Of a stretch of DNA of 27,941 nucleotides, positions 11,071 to 19,135 are shown piece after piece. The translations under genes and the position numbers were made by a program. Positions within the stretch are counted from its first letter, which is position 1. Each line of letters begins with the position of its first letter. The notes under the pieces are model-generated. The model saw only the letters and a list, made by a program, of their open reading frames with translations, did no database searches and was not told the DNA's origin. Origin of the DNA: Tritrichomonas musculus (lineage: Eukaryota > Parabasalia > Tritrichomonadida > Tritrichomonadidae); assembly GCA_039105265.1 (NCBI GenBank), contig JAPFFF010000281.1, forward strand, positions 1 to 27,941, written 5' to 3'.

Positions 11071-12345
11071 TTACACAGATTTTCCATTCTCCTTCTTTTT
11101 TTTTTCTAGGAACTCCTTTTCAGGATCTTCTGCTTTTTGAAGTGATCCTATAATAGATTCACTTATTCGTCTTACAATATTAAATTCTTTCATGAATTCA
11201 AATATACGTTTATCTGATATTTTGCACAGGTTTCGACCTTTGAAATATTCTCGATTCATCATACGTCTTTGATCTGCACGTGTAATAATATTTCGCATGT
11301 CTACAAGTGATAACAAATGGGAACCACATAAATTTTTAATATTTGAATTATTACATTCCGAAAAAATGTTTGAAAGATAACCAAGAGACCATACATTCTT
11401 TGTAAAAGCTTTGGTAGACGTTCCCAATCTATCTTTGAATGATTTATTAAAGAATTCATTTATATTATCAAACTTTTTCAGTTCACTTATTAATGTTAAA
11501 CATTTTTCTGTGTTCTTTGTAAACACTAGCTCATGAAATTTATGAATTAATATATCTTTTTCAGCTTTTGGTATGCTCATCTGATTTACAATATCAGTGA
11601 ATAAGCACAGCTTATGCCAAATGCATACTATTCTGGCAATTTTGGAACACTTGGGATCATTTTTGAGATTATGATAGGCAGAATTAAGCATTAAATCATC
11701 ATCTGAACATATTGTTTTGATCATATTTGATGATGGAAGTTTGTATGCTAAAAGTTTCATGATCCATTCGAAAATATCTGAGGTTACATTTGAACAAAAT
11801 ACAATGCCACCAGATCTTAATTCACGATTTCTTCCTATAAGGCTGATAGGAATCATGGTCCAATTGTTCTTTAAACCTCTATACGTTGGGTCTATGCAAA
11901 CGAAATCACCGAAATTTTGAAGATTTTTCATTTCTTCTTGAGTAAATGTGGCTACACCTCTCCTGTAATTTGTTTTCCCAATTTCTTCTGGTGGGAAAAC
12001 AAAATAACTTCCCTTTTCATTCACCATTTTATTTATCAATAAATCTGTTTCCAAGTTTTGTTCTTTTTGGATTTTTGGTGCTGTAATAGATGAGACTTGG
12101 GTTGCTGTTATGTTGATGTTTTTATCATAAAATAGAAATTCAGATATTTTGGTTGAATTGATATTTGCTTTGGACATATTTTTAATAACATTTTTGGTAT
12201 CATCATTTATAATGCAATGAGCGAATGATATTGGGTTTATAGGATGATTATGCTGCAAAAAAAAATTATTTGTTATCTTATAATATTTATTTGGTGTTTT
12301 ATAATCATATGCTTGAATATTTATATGGAATTTGCAAGGATTCAT
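11071..12345 (-). CDS. MULE transposase, DDE catalytic core
   Basis: The frame encodes 424 aa from its first ATG, but the same frame is open back to about 12522. The upstream part (KFYDGNAFFNFL...FFIVNCWKH) carries the first Cys of a FAR1/WRKY-like zinc finger completed by Cys4, His32 and His34 here. The core shows FVCIDPTYRG (Asp152), TICSDDD (Asp215/216), the MULE-typical CIWHK (Cys241, His244) and SECNNSNIK (Glu330), which together form the DDE nuclease that cuts and joins element ends. The frame ends at 11071 after EKKKKENGKSV. Shifting frame in the preceding A-run gives EGEWKICVKKTG and leads straight into the SWIM finger, so the gene is broken there. It lies just downstream of, and in the same frame as, the ankyrin-like gene. 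Confidence 0.85.
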   Translation of the reverse strand: MNPCKFHINIQAYDYKTPNKYYKITNNFFLQHNHPINPISFAHCIINDDTKNVIKNMSKANINSTKISEFLFYDKNINITATQVSSITAPKIQKEQNLETDLLINKMVNEKGSYFVFPPEEIGKTNYRRGVATFTQEEMKNLQNFGDFVCIDPTYRGLKNNWTMIPISLIGRNRELRSGGIVFCSNVTSDIFEWIMKLLAYKLPSSNMIKTICSDDDLMLNSAYHNLKNDPKCSKIARIVCIWHKLCLFTDIVNQMSIPKAEKDILIHKFHELVFTKNTEKCLTLISELKKFDNINEFFNKSFKDRLGTSTKAFTKNVWSLGYLSNIFSECNNSNIKNLCGSHLLSLVDMRNIITRADQRRMMNREYFKGRNLCKISDKRIFEFMKEFNIVRRISESIIGSLQKAEDPEKEFLEKKKKENGKSV

Positions 12346-12555
12346 ATTTGATTTCGAATGTTTCCAGCAGTTAACTATAAAAAATCGATCATCTTTAGCA
12401 TAATTTGTTGATATTTTAAAACCTTCGATATTAGCTTTATTTTGTAAGAAATTAAAAAAAGCATTTCCATCATAAAATTTTAATTTCCTTAAATTGTCAT
12501 AAGTAAAAAATGTAAACTGTTGTTATTTATCATATTGGTTGAACTGGTTAAATCA

Positions 12556-14322
12556 TTATTTGTTATAATAATTCGTATTGAATGAATTATTATTGTTGTT
12601 CATACTGTTTGCATTTACAATATTGCTGTTTGGCAAATTGATTGAACTGGTTAAATCATTATTTGTTATAATACTTTTATTCGTATTGAATGAATTATTA
12701 TTGTTGTTCATACTGTTTGCATTTACAATATTGCTGTTTGGCAAATTGATTGAACTGGTTAAATCATTATTTGTTATAATACTTTTATTCGTATTGAATG
12801 AATTATTATTGTTGTTCATACTGTTTGCATTTACAATATTGCTGTTTGGCAAATTGATTGAACTGGTTAAATCATTATTTGTTATAATACTTTTATTCGT
12901 ATTGAATGAATTATTATTGTTGTTCATACTGTTTGCATTTACAATATTGCTGTTTGGCAAATTGATTGAACTGGTTAAATCATTATTTGTTATAATACTT
13001 TTATTCGTATTGAATGAATTATTATTGTTGTTCATACTGTTTGCATTTACAATATTGCTGTTTGGCAAATTGATTGAACTGGTTAAATCATTATTTGTTA
13101 TAATACTTTTTTTTGACAGATTATTGTTCGATGTCAATTTTGATAAAAACGAATTATAAATTGGATTTATAGCAAGAGGATTTTTTAACAATTTTCTATT
13201 TTTATTCATCGAATTCTTATTTGAATCATTATTGCAATTTGTATCAATATGATTATAAAGTATATGATTAGATAAGTCATTCGTATTACTTATATATTGT
13301 TGACTAACAAAAGAATAATTATAATGTTTTGAACAATATCGTAAAACATCATTTGAAAGTTCTTCATCATTGAAATAATTTCTTCTAATATGAAGAACAA
13401 TCTCATTGTGGTAACATTTAATTGACTCCAATAGGCATTTATGATATGTTTCATCTTCAGGCCTAATATGATTATTTTCAAGAATATTAATTATTCCCAT
13501 ATTGTTGCCGTGAATAGCATATAGCCAAGTCGATGAGGTTAATTTGACACCATTTTGGATCAGAAACTTAAAAATTTGAATAGATCCAAAAAAAGCAGCG
13601 TAATTTATTAAAGAAGTTTGTTTTGTTTTAATTAAAAAAGAATTAGTTTCATATATTGATAAAGAAATTGTTTGGTTTAGCTGAATATTATTTGAACGGG
13701 CATAATTGATAAATTCGTCAATCAAATCTTTTCGTACCAATTTACATATAAGACTGTTATTTTCACCTTTCTTTCTTTGAGTATAAAAATTTTCTGATTT
13801 TTTCTCATTGATTTCTTGAATTAAATCATCATCTATATTAGTATTATCTTTAAACCATGCTTCAGAAATAAATGGTTTGATTTCAGAAGAAAAATATTGT
13901 AGATATTTTGCTGTGATAAATTTTTCTGTAGTTATTTGCTTGCATATCAATTCATTAAATAACAACATTTTTTTTTCAATTAGAAATAGAAGAATTCTCT
14001 TGTTACTCTTAAAAATATTAAAAATTTCCAGATTTGAAAAATTATTAATGATTTGGTTCTCAAAATATATAATTATTTTCAAAACTTTTCCATAAAAATC
14101 TGTTTCGCGGTGATGGTTGTTGGTAATTTTTAAAAGTAGTATTAGTACTGATTTTGTTTTATTAATATTTTCTCGAATTTTCTGATTTTCTAAATAATCT
14201 ATAATGATTTGATAATTTTCTTCATTATCATCGCTATTCTTAATAAAATTGAGAATAATAGATTGAATATTTTTCATTGGCGTCACGAAAATAGCATTAT
14301 TTGTTGAGGCTTGCTGAAACAT
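12556..14322 (-). CDS. DUF3447/ankyrin-like protein with Asn-rich 36-residue tail repeats
   Basis: 588 aa, starting MFQQASTNNAIF. Residues 1-225 have the Ile/Asn/Lys-rich helical look of the DUF3447-type N-terminus found in trichomonad ankyrin families. Residues about 230-345 are ankyrin-like helices (TSLINYAAFFGSIQIFKFLIQNG; STWLYAIHGNNMGIINILENN). Residues 346-405 are a Ser/Asn-rich linker. From 406 there are five copies of a 36-residue repeat beginning SIITNNDLTSSI, the last running into YYNK and stop. Ankyrin solenoids bind proteins; no enzyme motif, signal peptide or membrane segment is visible. A 5-bp deletion in the last repeat shifts the frame to the stop. Without it the frame would continue NNDLTSST...FLLMTI to about 12491. 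Family call moderate, function unknown. Confidence 0.7.
   Translation of the reverse strand: MFQQASTNNAIFVTPMKNIQSIILNFIKNSDDNEENYQIIIDYLENQKIRENINKTKSVLILLLKITNNHHRETDFYGKVLKIIIYFENQIINNFSNLEIFNIFKSNKRILLFLIEKKMLLFNELICKQITTEKFITAKYLQYFSSEIKPFISEAWFKDNTNIDDDLIQEINEKKSENFYTQRKKGENNSLICKLVRKDLIDEFINYARSNNIQLNQTISLSIYETNSFLIKTKQTSLINYAAFFGSIQIFKFLIQNGVKLTSSTWLYAIHGNNMGIINILENNHIRPEDETYHKCLLESIKCYHNEIVLHIRRNYFNDEELSNDVLRYCSKHYNYSFVSQQYISNTNDLSNHILYNHIDTNCNNDSNKNSMNKNRKLLKNPLAINPIYNSFLSKLTSNNNLSKKSIITNNDLTSSINLPNSNIVNANSMNNNNNSFNTNKSIITNNDLTSSINLPNSNIVNANSMNNNNNSFNTNKSIITNNDLTSSINLPNSNIVNANSMNNNNNSFNTNKSIITNNDLTSSINLPNSNIVNANSMNNNNNSFNTNKSIITNNDLTSSINLPNSNIVNANSMNNNNNSFNTNYYNK
12560..13110 (-). 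repeat. 108-bp tandem repeat inside the ankyrin-like gene
   Basis: Five essentially identical 108-bp units (36 codons) encode the tail repeats. A sixth, diverging start lies at about 12529-12558. Copies are identical at third codon positions too, so the array is very young or kept uniform by recombination. Because the period is a multiple of three and the unit has no stop on the other strand, an antisense frame of 193 codons appears; it is not a gene. Confidence 0.9.
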
Positions 14323-14349
14323 TTATAGCAAAAACAAATTAAAAAGTAA

Positions 14350-14406
14350 AATACGTTTAAAAATACATAATGCGTTTAAAAATACGTAATACGTTTAAAA
14401 ATATGA
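14350..14406 (-). repeat. Three 19-bp repeats upstream of the ankyrin-like gene
   Basis: Three 19-bp units built on AATRCGTTTAAAAATAC follow one another 28-84 bp upstream of the ankyrin-like start codon. The position would suit a regulatory element, but the low complexity makes slippage an equally good explanation. Confidence 0.5.
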
Positions 14407-15921
14407 AACATGCTTGAAAATAAGAATATATATAAAATATAGAAAAAACGTTTACAATTACTATTTCAAAAGATAAAATTCAATGAGTTCTTATAAATAT
14501 TACTTTATGAATATTTCAGAAAGCACAAAGCTTACTAATCCCTTGAAACTAATAAATAAAACAATTTAAAATTATGATATATATATATATATATATTTGT
14601 GTTGATATAGCATTTAAATTTCAATTAAATTTATAAGATTTTTATCTTTGATTTCAAATGCTGGCGTTTGGACATTTATTATTAAAATGTCAGAGAAATT
14701 TTGAATTATTTTCTTAATTGTCACAACCAAAAAGTGGATATATATTAGGATTTACTTTTGAAAATAGATATTTATATAAAAAAAATCAATTAATACTAAT
14801 ATCGAGTAAATAAAAAAGAACTAATAAATATAAAATATAAAATATATCAAAAAATATCTGTTAGATATAAATAAATTTGATTTTATCAAGAGTAGTGTAA
14901 ATAAGACATTATACTAGGATTATACAAGAGTATTAATATTAGAGAGTTTTTAAACCATTATTTTATTTTGCGCAAGCCATTATTTTGAGCGTATTCGCAT
15001 GCTTTTAGACGCTCATGCCCGAGATTAGCATTAGATTCAGGGATTGCAATAAATCATTTAGCCACATTCTGATCTTATGAAAGGAACCATTTAGCTTTCT
15101 TGGACTCCATTGAAATATCTGAGCATAAATAAAATGTAAAAAATACAAGCTGTGTTGTTAGCTGGTATTACCAACTGTAAGTAATTAAAAAATTCTTAAT
15201 TCTTTGCAATAAATTTCTTTTTCATGATCAATTTGCCTCTTATAAAGTCTGAAAATTTAAAACACCATCAGAAGATCAATTTTTGAAAGAGAAAATTTAG
15301 TAAATATATAAATCCCAATATGCAAACATTACTGAAATTACTGTTAATTAAATTACTTATTTCTGATTTCAGAGCACTTCTTCATATTTTTCTCAAGTAA
15401 AATAATAATTTTACTAGCATAAGTGAAAAGATCTGAAAATAATAGATGACATTGAATGTAAGGATGTATAATATGTTGAGGCTTCTGTTGAAATTCATTA
15501 CATCATAATAATTGAGAAGAAAGTTGATTAAATAATTGATGTATCTTATGTTATTGATGTCATTAATAATTATGAAAAAACATTAATGATTAATTCGAAG
15601 TTCGCTTTAGAGAATGACAAATTATTGTGTTTAAATCCCGTATTCATAATGATGATATAAGTATTATAGTATAGGCTCCGTTATCACCAAGCCTATACAT
15701 AAGCCCATTTCAAAGCCATTTGGAACCTTTGGAAGCACCTCAGAGCCTTCAAAAAGCTCCAACCACGTTGTTCATTCAAAAAGTTTGCAATTTAAAAAAT
15801 CCCAAACAAAAATTTATTATGTCTCGTTTTCAAAATTATTTTAGCACATAAAAATGAATATTTTTAGTAGTATATATGAATGGCGCCAATTTTTAAACTT
15901 CCATCGAGTTCGATGAGGTGA
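14407..15921. other. AT-rich desert with faint coding relics
   Basis: This contains an AT dinucleotide run at about 14576-14596. A less AT-rich patch at about 14990-15150 has a minus-strand reading (ESNANLGHERLKACEYAQNNG) that looks like decayed coding sequence of unknown family. A patch at about 15675-15765 has several GAGCC/AAGCC words and an ATAGGCT...AGCCTAT inverted pair. No intact gene or RNA gene was seen. Confidence 0.4.
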
Positions 15922-16089
15922 GACTGCAGCAAAGCTACCTGTCCATTAAAGAAGACCTCCTATTTATTAAATCAAGCTGTTGTTTTATACCCAAACTCTA
16001 AAAAAAGTAGTTGTTTTACCATGATTGAAATGTATCCATCTCTCAATCCAGTTGAAGAATTTTTTATATTGAAGTCATTTTATTTGTGA
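15922..16089 (+). pseudogene. Possible Tc1/mariner-type transposase C-terminal relic
   Basis: A 55-codon open stretch without a start ends MYPSLNPVEEFFILKSFYL. It resembles the YSPxLNPIEEFF motif that carries the third catalytic acid in Tc1/mariner/pogo transposases. The preceding residues (about 35) are not clearly alignable and the upstream catalytic Asp motifs are not visible, so only a short scrap survives. A MITE with mariner-like features starts 378 bp downstream, which fits the idea but does not prove a link. Confidence 0.4.
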
Positions 16090-16466
16090 ACTGTAAACTC
16101 ATCTGTTGGTAAGCATATTCTATAGGAATGTGCGTTTGTTCTTCAGTATAAAAAGAGCGACGGGCGTTTTTTTTTTCTTCTAAACTGGAAACAAAAGCTC
16201 AGCACCTTTAAAAAGCTCATAATGATAAATTAAGCAAAACACCCAAGTAGTTTAATATATTTATCGCTTTCAAAACTATCAAATTAGATGCATTGACATA
16301 TTGTTTTTATTTAATACAAAACTCTATCATTAGAAGAAAATATTTTCAACAAAATCTAAATGATCTTTACGAATGAATCGATTTTTTGTATCGAATTTCT
16401 CATTTTCAAGAAAAATAATACTTTTTTAATGTATACCTTTAGTTCAATGGAGCAATAATTCTATTA

Positions 16467-16745
16467 TAGTGGTGAGAAAAATATGTATACATATTGAATT
16501 ATATGTATACGTTATGTTTCTCTTTAAGAAATTAATTACTTTTTATTTTCTACTTTGAAATTATATTTTATTTCCTAATTTAATATATTTATTAAATGTA
16601 AAAAGATTTTTGTCAGATATTAAATGAGATATTTATGAATTGTTCATATTAAATATATTCAAATTTTTGAATTAACAGCCATATAACAATTGAAAATCAA
16701 GCGTATACATATTTTTCAAAGGTATACATATTATTCCGACCACTA
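16467..16745. mobile_element. 279-bp MITE with Tc1/mariner-like inverted ends
   Basis: The left end begins TAGTGGTGAGAAAAATATG. The reverse complement of the right end begins TAGTGGTCGGAATAATATG, and both continue GTATAC, so terminal inverted repeats of about 27 bp match with few differences. TA dinucleotides flank both sides (16465-16466 and 16746-16747), as expected for Tc1/mariner TA target duplication. Further GTATAC words lie just inside both ends. There is no coding frame, so it is a non-autonomous element. Confidence 0.7.
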
Positions 16746-16864
16746 TAAGTGTGTTAATACTTAGAATATGCTACTTTAATTTCTCAGCTCTCTGGATATA
16801 TTTCCAAAGATGATGAATAATATTAATAAAAATAGACTTTTTATAAACTTTTTGAGGTGGACAG

Positions 16865-17682
16865 AAACTCAGTAACATTTATTTTCACTAAAAAAATCAA
16901 TTGCTTTTAAGGGAGCAGTCTCACTTTGAATTTTTATAACTTTTTCACAATTTTTGAATAGGAAATAAATTGAATTTTTTTCAATCAATAAAATAGATAT
17001 ATACACATTTTATATATTATTAGTTTTCATATACATCAGAGAATATATATATAAAGGCAAATCATAGAATTCATTAGACATGATGAATATTCTCTCAATT
17101 TTTTGACATATGTAATTTTGAATAATTTTATTTTAAAAGCATCTCAATGAAAAATCAATAATTTACATAAATGCTTTCTCAACTTTTTTTAATTATATTT
17201 ATATTATATATAAATATAATATAAAAATATAAAAACCTATCATGCATTTAAGGTAAATCGAAAGAATTACATCGTAATTAAGCGTTTTTATGGTATGGTT
17301 TTTGTGATTTATGCAAATTACATCATAGAGATAACTAAAAGTAATACAGTTTAAATACATTAGTAGATAAACATTTTATAAGTTGAGAAAATGTTTACTC
17401 ATTTTATTGTTTATTTTAAAAGATATGTCTAAAATAATAATCATCAAAATTATTGATGCAAAAAATTAAAGGAATATTTATCATGTCTTATGAATTCTAT
17501 GATTTGCCTTTATATATATATTCTCTGATGTTTATGAAAACCAATAATATATAAAATGTGTATATATCTATTTTTTTGATTGAAAAAAATTCAATTTATT
17601 TCCTATTCAAAAATTGTGAAAAAGTTATAAAAATTCAAAGTGAGACTGCTCCCTTAAAAAGTTTCCAAGTGTTACTGAGTTT
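16865..17682. mobile_element. 818-bp foldback/MITE element with long inverted repeats
   Basis: The ends are AAACTCAGTAACA (16865) and its complement TGTTACTGAGTTT (17670-17682). After a diverged stretch of about 20-30 bp, the arms match nearly perfectly from the AAGGGAGCAGTCTCACTTTG word inward for about 190 bp. They continue imperfectly to about 17190 and 17380, leaving a spacer near 190 bp. There is no open frame. This is the structure of a foldback-type non-autonomous DNA transposon able to form a large hairpin. A target duplication could not be identified. Confidence 0.75.
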
Positions 17683-17714
17683 TTGGTTTCAATTTTGCAA
17701 TAATATATCTCAAA

Positions 17715-17854
17715 AATAGTAATAATATTAGCAATAATAGTAGTAATCATAATCTTTCTAAATTCTTATATATAGTTGAATTAATATCTATATTTTACTC
17801 TATCAAAAAGTTTAACTTTTTATAATTACTACTATTATTGCTAATATTATAATT
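17715..17854. repeat. Inverted repeat of about 34 bp with 70-bp spacer
   Basis: The left arm contains AATATTAGCAATAATAGTAG and the right arm its complement CTACTATTATTGCTAATATT. The arms span about 17715-17750 and 17819-17854. The spacer holds a self-complementary AAAAAGTTTAACTTTTT, a word that recurs at 18541-18557 beside the right GC palindrome. It could be a tiny foldback element or a hairpin. It is too AT-rich to call a terminator. Confidence 0.55.
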
Positions 17855-18562
17855 AAGGTCATATTCCAGTAAAACAAAACAAATCAAAAAAGATTTTCGA
17901 GTACATTATTTGGAATTTTTATATTTTAAAACAATAATCTATTGCTTTTTTGAGTATAATTTAAATATCAGATATTAATGAATAACATATCGTGTTTTTT
18001 TAATTATATTAATTTAAAAATTATATTAACACGTGTTAACAAGTTTTTTTAGGAATTAATATGCTTATTCTGTTTATTTTGCTAATCTTATTAATAGAAT
18101 TGGCACTTTTGGCAAATTGGCTTTACCAAGTTAGTAAATTTGGTAAGAATACTTAATTATTAACCATAAACTTCGAAATTTCAAATAATTTAGTAAAAGA
18201 TCTAAATGATAATTATTGAACACTATTGAACAATGAAAATTGTGAGATATGAAATCAGCGGACTTATTCAATGACTTTAATTTAAATTAAGAATCGCATT
18301 TAGTGCTATTATCTTGATCAAATTAGAGTTTTCTGAAATATCATATTCATACTTTAATGGATAAATTGGGAAATTTTGCTAATAGGGCTTTCCTCAAATG
18401 TTGATTTATTAGGAATACAATTCTCCTTCTTAGTTGGGTACTCTTTTTAAAGATTTTTTTTAAATATTTTTTTTATCAAAAAGTTATTATATCAAAAAGT
18501 GAATATATGAAAAAGCTGTTTTATCAAATTTCTGTTTTTCAAAAAGTTTAACTTTTTGAGAG
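17855..18562. other. AT-rich region leading to the right palindrome
   Basis: This has no supported gene. It includes a 14-bp palindrome TTAACACGTGTTAA at about 18027. A 31-codon hydrophobic open frame from the ATG at 18060 is too short to support. From about 18474 there is a series of ATCAAAAAGT/CAAAAAGTTTAACTTTTTG words which mirror those beside the left palindrome. Confidence 0.45.
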
Positions 18563-18594
18563 CACTGTGGTGGTCACTTCACCTCCACAGCGTG
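18563..18594 (-). repeat. GC-rich palindrome, right copy, inverted
   Basis: The arms CACTGTGGTGGT and ACCTCCACAGCGTG pair with a 2-nt bulge and one mismatch around the loop CACTTC. In reverse complement the loop reads GAAGTG, one base different from the left copy's GATGTG. About 26 of 30 positions then match the copy at 6200-6229, which fixes the orientation as inverted. AAAAAGT words lie on the inner side, as at the left copy. Confidence 0.6.
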
Positions 18595-19135
18595 CTTTTT
18601 TTGGGGGGCCTTTTTTTTTCTGAGTAATTTTTTTTTATTCAATATTTTTTATTTTCTGAATTTTTTCAAATTTGCTTATCTTATTTTTTTCTTGTGATCA
18701 TGAGTTTAAAAAATATATTTATAATATATACTTCAAAAAAATTCATAATTATTTGTAATTATAAATTGTTACTTCATTATTCCTGATATATAAATTGTTC
18801 AAAATTGAGAATATTATTTATATTATTTTTTCAAAGTTTAAACAGCCAAGTTCATTTAAAATCTATATCAAAATTTTTTGGGAAGACTATATTTCCAAAT
18901 TGAATGCATTTATTTCCATAAAAAATAAAATATTTCCAAATTGAATAAAAATATTTCCATATTGAATTAGTAAATGGTCCAATATTTCAGAAGATTATTT
19001 ATTAGAAAATAGAAAAAGTTATTAATTATTGAAAAAGTTTTTATTTAAAGTTTTTGTTTTTATTTTTGGAAATTTAAGAAATTTCCTGATATATTTTTTG
19101 AATACTTTGGAAATTTCCAATTTCCAAAATAACAA
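18595..19135. other. AT-rich 3' flank of the LRR kinase gene
   Basis: This holds long T runs, a GGGGGGCC island next to the palindrome, and three or four loosely repeated ATATTTCCAAATTGAAT words at about 18888-18968. Nothing coding was seen. Confidence 0.5.

Larger units (their letters stand above)
10232..12522 (-). mobile_element. Mutator-like (MULE) DNA transposon, transposase region
   Basis: Three minus-strand segments together make one transposase. A zinc-binding N-terminal segment has no start codon (about 12522-12346). The catalytic core with D-D-E residues and a CxxH motif follows. A SWIM zinc finger (WECSCG...LPCSH, about 10970-11025) and a zinc-knuckle tail, in a different frame, end it. 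The core and the tail are separated by a shift in a homopolymer of T (plus strand) at about 11097-11105. No convincing terminal inverted repeats were found close to the gene, so the element's true ends are unknown. The GC palindromes at 6200 and 18563 are one candidate pair. The copy looks inactive unless the shift is a sequencing error. Confidence 0.75.

Noticed and set aside
12578-13159. 193-codon plus-strand frame with 36-residue hydrophobic repeats
   Set aside because: It is the antisense of the 108-bp repeats of the ankyrin-like gene; it is open only because the period is a multiple of three.
14990-15150. Minus-strand ESNANLGHERLKACEYAQ relic as a gene
   Set aside because: It is broken by stops, has no start and no family I can name; it is mentioned only within the desert entry.
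18060-18155. 31-codon hydrophobic frame MLILFILLILLIEL
   Set aside because: It is too short and Leu/Ile-rich by base composition; there is no flanking evidence of a gene.
6200-18594. Polinton/Maverick-type large element
   Set aside because: No DNA polymerase B, integrase, packaging ATPase or capsid-like frame is visible inside the block; the only mobile genes are MULE-type and a mariner-like scrap.
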